Part shown: positions 1 to 7,572 of the stretch, in pieces | Numbering within the stretch: position 1 is the first letter of the stretch | Layout: each line of letters starts with the position of its first letter | Assembly (NCBI GenBank): GCA_021775095.1 | Contig: JAJFII010000113.1 | Location: 1-33,467 of the forward strand | Origin: Rhodospirillales bacterium | GTDB lineage: Bacteria; Pseudomonadota; Alphaproteobacteria; Rhodospirillales; Casp-alpha2 | Direction of reading: 5' to 3' | DNA: 33,467 nt | Program-made: the position numbers and the translations under genes | Notes under the pieces: generated by a model | What the model was told of the DNA's origin: nothing | Seen by the model: only the letters and a program-made list of their open reading frames with translations | Databases searched by the model: none

Positions 1-351
1 TAAGCTTACGAATACAAGAAAACAAGCGCAAGGACATGCTGGGCATATTCGAGCCTTGTTTTCGCAGAAGGCGTGAGCTTACGGACAAACCCCGAGGGGT
101 CGGGCGCTTTATCACTCTGGCTTCGTTGAAAAAACTTGAAAACCGTGAGGTTTCCTGCGTCTTTCCGCTAACCGATAAGATAAATCACCTCCGCAGAATG
201 GATGAAATTAATGGGTCCTGAGCCTAGTTCCATCGGGCGCGGTGCGGGTTGATATCGGGGCATCATTTTAAATATTTTTCAGGTATACAGTGGGCCAAAT
301 GGCGCGTAGTTTTACGTCCGGTGCGTTGTGATAAAAAGGGGAATGGGAACT
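1..351. other. upstream region of the xanthine dehydrogenase-like operon, no recognised gene
   Basis: No convincing gene is seen here. A 61-codon plus-strand frame at 36-221 is basic, resembles no family I know and has no clear ribosome binding site. The last 100 bases are AT-rich and probably hold the promoter of the hydroxylase operon: TTGATA at 249-254 and TATTTT at 273-278 are a possible but weak -35/-10 pair with an 18-base spacer. The first bases may be the tail of a feature that lies outside the window. Confidence 0.5.
281..289 (+). promoter_or_regulatory. candidate GntR-type operator before the hydroxylase operon
   Basis: The 9-mer AGGTATACA, with the palindromic core GTATAC, lies about 60 bases before the first start codon. 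The same 9-mer occurs on the minus strand at 11287-11295, in the promoter spacer of the demethylase operon next to a GntR/FCD regulator. GntR/FCD proteins often bind short sites with a TATAC-like core. The shared site suggests co-regulation. GTATAC also occurs inside genes (near 20390 and 25538), so chance is possible. Confidence 0.35.
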
Positions 352-1221
352 GTGACTGAGTTAAAATACGAATCACCAGAGACGGCACAAGCGGTGGTCG
401 CGCTTCTTTCCGGCGTAGGACCGATGGCCAGAATTTTTGCCGGTGGAACGGATCTGCTGGTTCAAATGCATGAAGAGCTTATTGAACCGACCCTGCTTAT
501 CGATATAAAGGGGATTCCTGAAACCCGCGAAATTGACGTAACGGCCGATGAAATTCGCATTGGTGCGGCGGTTACCGGAGCTGAACTCGGCGAACATCAG
601 GAATTAAAATCCCGTTGGCCCGGTATTGTCGAGGCGGTCGAGCTAATTGGCTCATACCAGGTTCAGGGGCGGGCGACCATTGGCGGTAATCTCTGTAATG
701 CATCACCGGCGGCGGACAGCGTGCCGGCGTTGATCGCTGCCGCCGCCAAAGTGATTATCGCAGGCCCCAACGGGACGCGTGAAGTGCCGGCCGAGGAATT
801 TTCCGTTGGTCCGGGTCGAACCTGTTTGGCTGCCGGTGAATTTGTCACATCAATCGTTTTACCCAAACAAAACCAACGGTCCGGTGATGCGTATCTGCGG
901 TTTATTCCGCGAACGGAAATGGATATCGCCGTTGTCGGTGCGGGCGCCTGTGTCTCGCTGAACGACGACGGTACCTGTGCCAGCGCCCGCCTGGCTCTTG
1001 GCGCCGTCGCGCCGACCGCAAAACGGGTGGCAGCGGCAACTGATATACTGCAGGGAAACCGATTGGATGACGGTGTGCTTGCGGCCCTGGCGAAAGCCGC
1101 CAACGATGCCTGTGCACCGATTGACGACAAGCGGGGAACCATCGAATTCAGAACAAAAGTGGCCGGTGTATTGGCCTGCCGAGCGGTTAAGATCGCTTGG
1201 CAACGCGCGGAGAATAGATAA
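352..1221 (+). CDS. FAD-binding subunit of xanthine dehydrogenase-family molybdenum hydroxylase (CoxM/XdhB-like)
   Basis: This is the medium subunit, which carries the FAD that passes electrons from the 2Fe-2S clusters to an acceptor. The family FAD motifs are present: FAGGTDLL near residues 28-35 and TIGGNLCNASPAAD near 109-122. The usual family length is 280-300 residues; this one is 289. The GTG start at 352 was chosen because AAGGGGA lies about 9 bases upstream and the protein then begins directly with the usual strand-forming segment. GTG 328 and ATG 343 in the same frame are alternatives. Its stop overlaps the next start (TAATG), so it is translationally coupled to the 2Fe-2S subunit. 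Substrate cannot be read from this subunit. Confidence 0.93.
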   Translation: MTELKYESPETAQAVVALLSGVGPMARIFAGGTDLLVQMHEELIEPTLLIDIKGIPETREIDVTADEIRIGAAVTGAELGEHQELKSRWPGIVEAVELIGSYQVQGRATIGGNLCNASPAADSVPALIAAAAKVIIAGPNGTREVPAEEFSVGPGRTCLAAGEFVTSIVLPKQNQRSGDAYLRFIPRTEMDIAVVGAGACVSLNDDGTCASARLALGAVAPTAKRVAAATDILQGNRLDDGVLAALAKAANDACAPIDDKRGTIEFRTKVAGVLACRAVKIAWQRAENR

Positions 1222-1700
1222 TGCCTAAACATCAAATCACAACCACAATCAACGGCGATGAAGTGGATTTCGGCTGTCATGCGGGGCAAACTCTGCTCGA
1301 TGTCTTACGCACTGAGTTGGGAATGACCGGCACTAAAAACGGCTGTGGCAGTGGTGACTGCGGTGCCTGTACGGTGATTGTCGACGGACGTCCGGTCAAT
1401 GCCTGTTTGGTTCTCGGGGTCGAGCTGCAAGGGGCGGAAATCGAGACCATTGAAGGGATGGCCAAGGGCCGTACTCTGCATCCTTTGCAACAGAAGTTTC
1501 TCGATCATGCGGCATTGCAATGCGGCATATGTACGCCGGGCATTTTAAACATGGCCAAAGCTTTGCTCGAGAAAAACCCCGATCCAACGGAAACCGAAGT
1601 GCGCTATGGATTGGCTGGCAATCTCTGCCGCTGCACGGGATACGATAAAATCGTTCGCGCGGTGCTTGATGCCGCCGCAGATATGAGGGCAAACGGATAA
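1221..1700 (+). CDS. 2Fe-2S subunit of xanthine dehydrogenase-family molybdenum hydroxylase (CoxS/XdhC-like small subunit)
   Basis: This is the small electron-transfer subunit of a cytoplasmic three-part molybdenum hydroxylase. It is 159 residues, normal for the family. The N-terminal plant-type ferredoxin domain holds Cys42, Cys47, Cys50 and Cys62 (CGSGDCGAC...C). The C-terminal helical domain holds the second cluster ligands Cys101, Cys104, Cys136 and Cys138 (CGIC...CRC). All eight ligands are present, so both clusters should form. The start ATG overlaps the stop of the FAD subunit, and its own stop overlaps the start of the large subunit in the same TAATG fashion. This order (FAD, 2Fe-2S, Mo) is the coxMSL order. 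Confidence 0.95.
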   Translation: MPKHQITTTINGDEVDFGCHAGQTLLDVLRTELGMTGTKNGCGSGDCGACTVIVDGRPVNACLVLGVELQGAEIETIEGMAKGRTLHPLQQKFLDHAALQCGICTPGILNMAKALLEKNPDPTETEVRYGLAGNLCRCTGYDKIVRAVLDAAADMRANG

Positions 1701-3985
1701 TGGCAAACGAGAACTCCACGACCAATTACAAATGGGTTGGCAAACGGACCCGACGTCCCGATGGTGTCGACAAGGTTACCGGCCGGGCCCGTTATGGCGA
1801 CGATATGACGGTGCCCGGGATGCTCTACGGAAAAATTCTCCGCAGCCCCCACGCCCACGCCAAAATACTTTCAATCGACACCAGCAAGGCAAACGCCCTG
1901 AAAGGTGTGAAGGCTGTTTTGACCAGCGCTGAGATCCCTGATCATCCGCTTTCTCAACCGCCCTATGCCCCGATTATCAACGATATGCATGATATTTCAC
2001 GCAACGTTATGGCCCGCGATAAAGTGTTATATGATGGCCATGCGGTTGCCGCCGTGGCCGCGACCAGCGAACGGATCGCCCGCCAGGCCCTAAAGCTCAT
2101 TGACGTGGAATATGAGGTTTTGCCCCATGTTCTTGACCCCCTGGAGGCGGCCGGGCGCGCCGCGCCGATTCTGCACGAGGACCAGTTTACTTACAGCGCC
2201 GATGGCCTTAGTGACAAACCGTCCAACCTGTTCCGTTCGATTACCGGGCAACGGGGAGATTTGGACCAGGGATTTGCCGAAGCCGATATCATCGTCGAAC
2301 GCGAGTTCACATCAGAGCCCGTACATCAGGGATATATCGAACCCCTGGCCTGCATTGCCACGGCATCCGAAGACAACTGTGTTGAATTGTGGACAACCAC
2401 TCAGGGACATTTTGTTATCCGTGCCCTGTGCGCCAAACTGCTGAACATGGATCTGGCGAAGGTTCGGGTGACGGCATCTGAAATTGGTGGTGGATTTGGT
2501 GGAAAAAACACGGTTTATGGCGAGCCGGTGGCCATTCGATTGTCACAAATGACCGGTCGGCCGGTGCGTATGGTGATGACGAGAACGGAAGTTTTTAGGG
2601 CCAGCGGTCCGACCGTCGGCAGCCGAACCCGAATTAAAATCGGGGCCCGGAAGGACGGCACGATTACCGCTGCTGACGCCGAAACCTGGTATCAGGCCGG
2701 GGCCTTCAAGGGGGCTCCTGTTGGCCGTGCTGCCGAGACATTTTTCTCTTCTTATACCATTAAGAATGCCAGGGCCGTTGTTCATGATGTTTGTGTGAAC
2801 CGACCGAAGGTCGCGGCCTACCGGGCGCCAGGGGCACCAATGGCCGCTTACGCAGCGGAGGGCGCGATCAATGAGCTGGCCAGCCGTCTGGCTATGGATC
2901 CGGTTGACATACGTATCAAAAACGCCGTACGCGAAGGCGATGAAAGTTTGATGGGAACAAAATACGGCCAGATCGGATTGCTGGATGTATTGGAAAAAGT
3001 TAAATCCCATGATCATTATTCGGCACCACTGGGCAACAATCAGGGCCGCGGGTTTGCCCTGGGGTATTGGATGCACGGCGGTGGGTTGAGCAGTGTCTCG
3101 GCCCATTTGCTTGACGATGGAACGGTCACCGTGGCGACAGGTAATCCGGATATCGGCGGCTCCCGATCATCCATGCGGGTGATGGCGGCGGAGGAGCTGG
3201 GCGTTGATATTGAACTGATCAAACCGATTGTCGCCGATACGGGATCAATGGGTTACAGCCACCTGACGGCCGGCAGTCGAACCACTTTTGCGACCGGCAT
3301 GGCGGTTATTTTTGCGGTGCGTGAAATCATCGAAAAACTGCGCGCCCTGGCGGCAAAAAAATGGCGGTTAACGATTGATCAAGTCACTTGGGAAGCAGGG
3401 CAAGCGGTCGCTTCGTCGAGCTCACGCGGTGGCATTCAATCCCTAAGCCTCAAGGAGCTGGCAGCCATGGCAACCAAAATGGGGGGAGCCATCGCCGGGC
3501 ATTCGGAAATTAACGCCGGCGGTGCCGGGGCGGCCTTTAGTGCCCAACTGGTCGACGTCGAGATTGACCCGGAAACCGGATTTGTCACGCCCTTGCGTTA
3601 TACGGTTGTCCAGGATGTGGGACGTGCCATATCACCGGATTATGTCGAGGGCCAAATGCAGGGAGGTGCCGTTCAAGGTATCGGCTGGGCCCTCAATGAA
3701 GCCTATATTTATGACGATCAGGCCCGTCTGCAAAATACCGGGTTCCTGGATTATCGCATGCCGGTGGCATCCGACGTGCCGATGATCGATACGGTTCTGG
3801 TGGAGGTCCCCAATCCCAATCATCCCTATGGGGTGCGTGGTGTCGGCGAACCTTGTCTGGTGTCTGCCCCGGCGGCGGTTGCCAATGCCGTGGAAAACGC
3901 CATTGGTCAGACCATGAGTTCTTTGCCCCTGTCACCCCCTAAGATCCTCAAACGGATCGATGAGGCCCAGGCCGCAGGAGGTTGA
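1700..3985 (+). CDS. molybdopterin-binding catalytic subunit, xanthine dehydrogenase / aldehyde oxidase family
   Basis: This is the 761-residue catalytic subunit that binds molybdenum-cytosine or pyranopterin cofactor and hydroxylates a carbon next to a ring nitrogen or an aldehyde. The signatures are GGGFGGK near residue 262, AYRAPGAP near 372 and GVGEP with the expected catalytic Glu717. The CO dehydrogenase active-site loop (AYRCSFR) is absent, so this is not a true CO dehydrogenase despite CoxMSL-like order. Neighbouring genes for N-demethylation and purine import suggest a (methyl)xanthine or other purine, but nicotinate-, isoquinoline- or hydroxybenzoyl-CoA-type substrates cannot be excluded. 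No XdhC- or CoxD-type maturation gene lies beside it, so cofactor insertion must be served from elsewhere. Confidence 0.93.
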   Translation: MANENSTTNYKWVGKRTRRPDGVDKVTGRARYGDDMTVPGMLYGKILRSPHAHAKILSIDTSKANALKGVKAVLTSAEIPDHPLSQPPYAPIINDMHDISRNVMARDKVLYDGHAVAAVAATSERIARQALKLIDVEYEVLPHVLDPLEAAGRAAPILHEDQFTYSADGLSDKPSNLFRSITGQRGDLDQGFAEADIIVEREFTSEPVHQGYIEPLACIATASEDNCVELWTTTQGHFVIRALCAKLLNMDLAKVRVTASEIGGGFGGKNTVYGEPVAIRLSQMTGRPVRMVMTRTEVFRASGPTVGSRTRIKIGARKDGTITAADAETWYQAGAFKGAPVGRAAETFFSSYTIKNARAVVHDVCVNRPKVAAYRAPGAPMAAYAAEGAINELASRLAMDPVDIRIKNAVREGDESLMGTKYGQIGLLDVLEKVKSHDHYSAPLGNNQGRGFALGYWMHGGGLSSVSAHLLDDGTVTVATGNPDIGGSRSSMRVMAAEELGVDIELIKPIVADTGSMGYSHLTAGSRTTFATGMAVIFAVREIIEKLRALAAKKWRLTIDQVTWEAGQAVASSSSRGGIQSLSLKELAAMATKMGGAIAGHSEINAGGAGAAFSAQLVDVEIDPETGFVTPLRYTVVQDVGRAISPDYVEGQMQGGAVQGIGWALNEAYIYDDQARLQNTGFLDYRMPVASDVPMIDTVLVEVPNPNHPYGVRGVGEPCLVSAPAAVANAVENAIGQTMSSLPLSPPKILKRIDEAQAAGG

Positions 3986-4048
3986 TCCACCTGCACGGGT
4001 GCGACGGTGTAGGCTAAGGATCGCCAGCCGCCCGATAGGGAAAAGTCA

Positions 4049-4654
4049 TTAGCAACGGTTGTGGTGCACCTTGTGGTTTTCACCCTGTGCATTTTGCTGT
4101 GCATTTGGCTGTGCTTTTGCAGGCGTCAGGCAGGGGTTTTGTCCGGTATAACCCCGCAGGTGACGATATTTCGTGATTTGATCCGAAGTTAAAATCTTTG
4201 GTGTTTTTAAATGGGTTTCCAGATGTACATACCTGAGTTTCATCCGGGTTTCGGCGATGTCCTTGAGGGCGGATTGCAAGTGGGCCGGGGTCATGGTCTG
4301 TTCTGTGAAGAGGTTTTCAAGGTGCCGTTCGCGTTGTATCAGCAGATTTCCCAGGGGGATCGCCTGGTCTTTCATGGTTTTGAAAATCTCACTTATGCGG
4401 GAAATCTGATCCGTGGTCAGCGCCAATTGGGACCTGAGGTCCAACAGATGGGCCGGTCCGGGGATGCCGTTTAATTCGGCGGCTTTGGCCAGCCCCCAGC
4501 CGCCGCCCCGCCGCAATTCGGCAATATCATCGGCCGAAAGACTTTTGACTGGGCGGTTCTGCTCGCCGGCATAGGGGGCGGCATTGGCCGCCGCCGCCGC
4601 CGGGGTTGTCAAACCCAAAATACAAACCGCCATCAGATATTTGGAAATGTTCAT
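4049..4654 (-). CDS. exported Spy/CpxP-like (LTxxQ) small periplasmic protein
   Basis: This 201-residue protein has a clear Sec signal peptide (MNISKYL..., hydrophobic core, then an alanine-rich AxA cleavage region near residue 25). The mature part is helical and contains an LTTDQ and a second LTSDQ motif, as in the Spy/CpxP/LTxxQ family, whose known members are periplasmic chaperones or metal-stress sensors. The C-terminal tail is rich in Gln, Asn and His and ends in HKVHHNRC, which could bind metal. It is convergent with the hydroxylase operon and divergent from the Crp/Fnr-like gene, with a palindromic repeat element in the shared upstream region. The precise role is unknown. It has no obvious link to the purine genes. 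Confidence 0.75.
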   Translation of the reverse strand: MNISKYLMAVCILGLTTPAAAAANAAPYAGEQNRPVKSLSADDIAELRRGGGWGLAKAAELNGIPGPAHLLDLRSQLALTTDQISRISEIFKTMKDQAIPLGNLLIQRERHLENLFTEQTMTPAHLQSALKDIAETRMKLRYVHLETHLKTPKILTSDQITKYRHLRGYTGQNPCLTPAKAQPNAQQNAQGENHKVHHNRC

Positions 4655-4674
4655 TTATCTTTACTTTCAATTGG

Positions 4675-4734
4675 CTAGAGCGCGCCTTCCCTAATTCGAT
4701 CTCAATGAATCCAATTAGGGAAGACGCGCTCTAG
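4675..4734. repeat. palindromic repeat element with two 22-bp inverted arms
   Basis: The left arm is 4675-4696 and the right arm 4713-4734. They are reverse complements with one mismatch out of 22, and three further base pairs leave an 8-base loop. Each arm contains CTTCCCTAATT, and the ends read CTAGAGCGCG. A single third arm copy occurs at 32833-32857 at the end of the TRAP gene. This looks like a dispersed REP/MITE-type element rather than a terminator: it has no T-run and sits between two divergent starts. Confidence 0.75.
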
Positions 4735-4762
4735 AGAAAACAAACCTTGCCATGCCGAGGTT

Positions 4763-5320
4763 ATGTCATACATGATAATGATCATGTATGACCCCTTTTT
4801 AAAACGTCTGATTGCCCTTGCCAAACCATCGCAAGCGGTTCCGCAAGCCGGTTATTTATTCCACTGTGACGATCCGGTGGAGTTCATGTTTATTGTTCAG
4901 TCTGGAATGTTGGAGCTTGTCCGTTTCCGGAGCGATGGAGCCTCGGTTACATTGCAACGGGCCGGACCCGGATCCTTGTTGGCTGAAGCGTCGGCCTATT
5001 CCGATAGGTACCATTGCGATGCCATTGCAACAACCCAGGCCCGGGTTTGTAAATTGCGCAAATTCCGGTTCCTGAAATTACTGCGTGATGACGAAACCCT
5101 GGCCATGGAGTGGGCGGCCCGCCTGGCGCGAGAAGTTCAATCGACCCGCAGTCAGGTCGAAATTCTGTCGCAAAAAACGGTTGCCGACAGACTGGACCAT
5201 TGGTTGCTTTGGCATGGGGAGGCATTGCCCGAGAAAGGCTATTGGAAGAATATTGCTCCGCAAATTGGCGTTAGTGCCGAAGCCCTATACCGGGAGCTGG
5301 CGAAACGCCGTTCCCCTTAA
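4763..5320 (+). CDS. Crp/Fnr-family transcription regulator, short form
   Basis: This is a 185-residue protein with an N-terminal cyclic-nucleotide-binding-like beta-roll (roughly residues 15-110, with GYLFHCDDP and FIVQSGMLELVR), a dimerisation helix, and a C-terminal helix-turn-helix ending in IGVSAEALYRELAKRR. It stops just after the recognition helix, so it is shorter than Crp or Fnr (about 210-250). The canonical cAMP-pocket Arg-Ser pair is not evident, and there is no N-terminal Cys cluster, so the ligand is unknown. In-frame ATGs at 4763, 4772, 4778 and 4784 compete. GAGG at 4757-4760 is too close to 4763 and better placed for 4772. A perfect inverted repeat covers all of these starts, suggesting autoregulation. 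Confidence 0.85.
   Translation: MSYMIMIMYDPFLKRLIALAKPSQAVPQAGYLFHCDDPVEFMFIVQSGMLELVRFRSDGASVTLQRAGPGSLLAEASAYSDRYHCDAIATTQARVCKLRKFRFLKLLRDDETLAMEWAARLAREVQSTRSQVEILSQKTVADRLDHWLLWHGEALPEKGYWKNIAPQIGVSAEALYRELAKRRSP
4765..4792. promoter_or_regulatory. 12-bp perfect inverted repeat over the start codons of the Crp/Fnr-like gene
   Basis: GTCATACATGAT and ATCATGTATGAC are exact reverse complements separated by AATG. The inner part, ATGAT-N4-ATCAT, differs from the classic Fnr half-site TTGAT-N4-ATCAA by one base per half. Its position across the translation start of a Crp/Fnr-like gene makes it a candidate autoregulatory operator. It could also act as an mRNA hairpin that hides the start codons. 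Confidence 0.6.
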
Positions 5321-5607
5321 ATCTACAGAAATCTTTCCGCGTATTTATGCCGCGGGGTTTTATGGATTTGCCAAAGGTTTCCGTGGCATGTTCAGAATTT
5401 TCCTCTGAAAGGTGCAATTGATTGGGCAGCACAGGCGAAGGATAATCGAAAGTCGTTAAGGCTGAGAAACCGGGAGGGGGCCGAGAAAATTACAATTTGA
5501 GCGTTTATCTGTGACAGGTAATTGTCGATAAACCATTGATCGAACCTGGGAAAAAATCCGGACGACGCGTTCGCGTACGAACAAAACTTTTGAGCAGGTG
5601 CCGGAAA
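5321..5607. other. intergenic stretch without recognised gene
   Basis: This lies between the convergent ends of the Crp/Fnr-like gene and brnA. I see no reading frame with family resemblance. There is a short perfect hairpin ACGCG-TT-CGCGT near 5566, without a T-run, so it is not a clear terminator. Confidence 0.4.
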
Positions 5608-5832
5608 TTATTCTAAAGCCTCTCTCAACTTCTCATTAACCCGGGTTTGCCACCCGGGGCCTGTGGCCTTGAAATGGGCCAATACGTCCTTGTCCAGAAA
5701 GATGTTTACGCGGGTTTTTTTCTCGCTTTCCGGCATCGCAGGACGGCCCCGTTTTGCCCCTGCAAAAAAAGCGGCGTCAAGTTCCATCGCTTCGCCGTCA
5801 TCTGTAATATAGGATTTTTCATTGTCGCTCAT
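5608..5832 (-). CDS. brnA: BrnA-like antitoxin, ribbon-helix-helix
   Basis: This is a 74-residue protein with the BrnA layout: an acidic N-terminal region that wraps the toxin, a basic GRPAMPESEKK segment, then a ribbon-helix-helix (VNIFLDKDVLAHFK...) ending in a helix with WQTRVNEKLREALE. BrnA neutralises the BrnT ribonuclease and represses the brnTA promoter. The start codon lies inside the 3' end of the old brnT frame, a 14-base overlap typical of coupled brnTA operons. The gene looks intact while brnT does not, so it may persist as a stand-alone regulator or anti-addiction gene. Confidence 0.88.
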   Translation of the reverse strand: MSDNEKSYITDDGEAMELDAAFFAGAKRGRPAMPESEKKTRVNIFLDKDVLAHFKATGPGWQTRVNEKLREALE

Positions 5833-6093
5833 AGTGCATCCTTTCTCGACTATTGGCTTTCCGTAAACTGATTATCCGCAAGCTTCATGCCGGTAACACT
5901 ATACAACAACGACCAATTTTCCGCCCATAATTCCGATGGAGAGATACCTCGGTTCCGGGTAATCGTCACGGACATCCTGTTTGGTTGTGGCGGTGTCCCA
6001 CACAAAATTTTCCATGTCGGCAAAATCAAGACCACGCTCGTTCAGCGTTTTCTGACGTTTGTTTTCATCCCATGTATATTCACTATCCGCCAT
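5819..6093 (-). pseudogene. brnT: BrnT-like toxin gene, frameshifted
   Basis: The reading frame from ATG 6093 gives a typical BrnT N-terminal half: YTWDENKRQKTLNERGLDF, then LSIGIMGGKLVVVV and a stop near 5899. The expected C-terminal BrnT motif, LRIISLRKANSRERMHYE, is present just downstream in another frame and ends at 5819 inside brnA. Between VVVV and RIIS there are 23 bases where the family spacing needs 24, so a net one-base deletion (or +2) explains the break. BrnT is an RNase of the RelE-like fold; loss of its C-terminal strand and helix should inactivate it. A sequencing error or programmed frameshift cannot be excluded. Confidence 0.75.
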
Positions 6094-6096
6094 TGT

Positions 6097-6143
6097 TTAA
6101 TATACACACTTTAAATCCATAAAGCCATTAATATACACACTTT
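6097..6143 (-). promoter_or_regulatory. brnTA promoter with two 16-bp direct repeats (candidate BrnA operators)
   Basis: TTAATATACACACTTT occurs twice, exactly, at 6097-6112 and 6128-6143, a 31-base spacing that puts both on the same helix face. Read on the minus strand, each repeat contains TATATT, a good -10 element, and the proximal one nearly touches the brnT start at 6093. BrnA-type RHH antitoxins bind tandem sites to autorepress, so these are the likely operators. If the proximal -10 is used, the transcript would be essentially leaderless. Confidence 0.7.
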
Positions 6144-6217
6144 TATTATCCGCCCCACAAACCCTTCTATTCCGGGAAAACCCGAAATTCTATTTGGCGG
6201 CATTTTTTCAGAGGTCG

Positions 6218-6898
6218 TTAACCTGCCGCCACCCAGGTTTCATAGCCCCGTTGACGCAGATCGCAAGCCGGGCAATCGGCGCAGCCGTATCCCCAGGCGT
6301 GTCGGTGACTGCGGTCGCCACGATAACAGGTATGGGTTTCTTCGATAATCAGATCAACAAATTCCTGGCCACCCAGCGCGAAGGCCATTTCCCAGGTGGC
6401 GGTTTTGTCGATGAACATCAATGGCGTATGAATTTTCATGGGGGTATCCATGCCGGCGCTCAGGCTTTCGGACATGGATTGGATGAAAGCATTGCGACAA
6501 TCGGGGTAACCGGAATAGTCGGTTTCACATACCCCGGTCACCAGGTTTGTAATGCCCTGGCGATAGGCGAGCATGGCTGCGGTGGTCAGGAAAAGAATGT
6601 TGCGGCCGGGAACAAAGGTGTTGGGCAGGCCGTTTTGCTGCATGAAAATTTCCATATCGCCGGTCAGCGCGGTTTCTGATATTTCGTTGAGGATCGGGAG
6701 GCGCAGAACGTGGTCTTCGCCGCCGGCGTTCGTCAACGCCAGGACCCGGGTTCGACAGGCCATTTCAATGAAGTGGTTCTGACCGTAATCAAAGCCGACG
6801 GTAACCACTCGGTCAAAGGTTTTCAGTGCCCATGCCAGGCATACGGTGCTGTCCTGACCGCCGGAAAAGAGAACGATTGCCTGTTCGGTTTGTGCCAT
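6218..6898 (-). CDS. queC: 7-cyano-7-deazaguanine (preQ0) synthase QueC
   Basis: QueC converts 7-carboxy-7-deazaguanine to preQ0 with ATP and ammonia in queuosine biosynthesis, in the cytoplasm. The PP-loop ATP site SGGQDSTV is at residues 12-19. The C-terminal zinc site is formed by Cys in HTCYRG and the trio in GCADCPACDLR. At 226 residues it has normal length and appears intact. It starts 14 bases after the GST-like gene in the same direction, so it is probably the last gene of the demethylase operon rather than part of a queuosine operon; no queD, queE or folE homologue is in the window. Whether it only supplies queuosine or acts in local purine chemistry is unknown. Confidence 0.95.
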   Translation of the reverse strand: MAQTEQAIVLFSGGQDSTVCLAWALKTFDRVVTVGFDYGQNHFIEMACRTRVLALTNAGGEDHVLRLPILNEISETALTGDMEIFMQQNGLPNTFVPGRNILFLTTAAMLAYRQGITNLVTGVCETDYSGYPDCRNAFIQSMSESLSAGMDTPMKIHTPLMFIDKTATWEMAFALGGQEFVDLIIEETHTCYRGDRSHRHAWGYGCADCPACDLRQRGYETWVAAG

Positions 6899-6912
6899 AA
6901 AGCTGTGCGTTC

Positions 6913-7563
6913 CTATGTGGTTTTTGGCCCGGGGCCGGCGGGAAAGATACCCGGCATCACCCGGAACCCAGGTATCCGTTTTACCCGATCCGTCCAGCGT
7001 CGGATGGCCGGATAATCCTGGCGGGAAATGCCGCCTTCTTCCGAAAGAACCACATAGGGGAAACAGGCGAGATCTGCAACCGTAGGATGGGACCCCGAGC
7101 AGAGCCAGTCATTGCCCTGGTCTTCGCCAAACCACAGGTGTTCGTCAAGGATCCGAAATAATCGATGGGCACCGGTTCGGCAGGCCTCGATATCGAAGTC
7201 GTAAAATAGACCGTCATGCAGGCGCGCCGCCGACGCGGTCGATGTGATGGCGTCGGCAAAGGCCATCCATTGGCAAACTTCACCCAACAGGTTCGGTGAA
7301 CCCGTCGGGTACCATTTAGCTGACGGGTCATATTTCGAGGCCAGATAAATCAAGATGGCCTGGGCATCGCGCAGAATATAACCGTCGTCGTCGATGACCG
7401 GTAACTGGCCAAGCGGGTTGAGCTGCAAAAACCACGGCGATTTGTGTTCCAACCCCGGGTAAAAGTCGACGGCAACGGGTTCATATTTGACCCCCAGAAT
7501 AGCCATCAGTAACCGCAGCTTGAAACAATTTCCGGAAAGTTCGTAGTCATAGAGTTTGATCAT
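6913..7563 (-). CDS. glutathione S-transferase-like protein (NdmE-like)
   Basis: This is a 216-residue GST-fold protein: an N-terminal thioredoxin-like domain (YDYELSGNCFKLRLLM, PLGQLPVIDDDG, then RDAQAILIYLA) and an alpha-helical C-terminal domain (HPTVADLACFPYV motif). In Pseudomonas caffeine degraders, the GST-like NdmE is needed to hold NdmC and NdmD together in the 7-methylxanthine demethylase complex. The position here, 9 bases after an NdmD-like reductase and downstream of two NdmC-like oxygenases, supports the same structural role. An AGAGG ribosome binding site overlaps the stop of the preceding gene. A normal glutathione-using transferase is the alternative. Confidence 0.82.
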   Translation of the reverse strand: MIKLYDYELSGNCFKLRLLMAILGVKYEPVAVDFYPGLEHKSPWFLQLNPLGQLPVIDDDGYILRDAQAILIYLASKYDPSAKWYPTGSPNLLGEVCQWMAFADAITSTASAARLHDGLFYDFDIEACRTGAHRLFRILDEHLWFGEDQGNDWLCSGSHPTVADLACFPYVVLSEEGGISRQDYPAIRRWTDRVKRIPGFRVMPGIFPAGPGPKTT

Positions 7564-7572
7564 TAAAACCTC

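Noticed and set aside
663-1289. Minus-strand frame of 208 codons
   Set aside because: It is antisense to the FAD subunit gene, rich in Ala, Arg and Pro, with no family resemblance.
2543-3106. Minus-strand frame of 187 codons inside the molybdenum subunit gene
   Set aside because: It is a shadow of a strongly conserved coding sequence and has no motif.
1700-3985. Carbon monoxide dehydrogenase (CoxMSL) assignment for the first operon
   Set aside because: Gene order matches, but the large subunit has AYRAPGAP where true CO dehydrogenase has the AYRCSFR loop, and no cox maturation genes are present.
6194-6679. Plus-strand frame of 161 codons
   Set aside because: It is antisense to queC, whose PP-loop and Cys motifs are intact.
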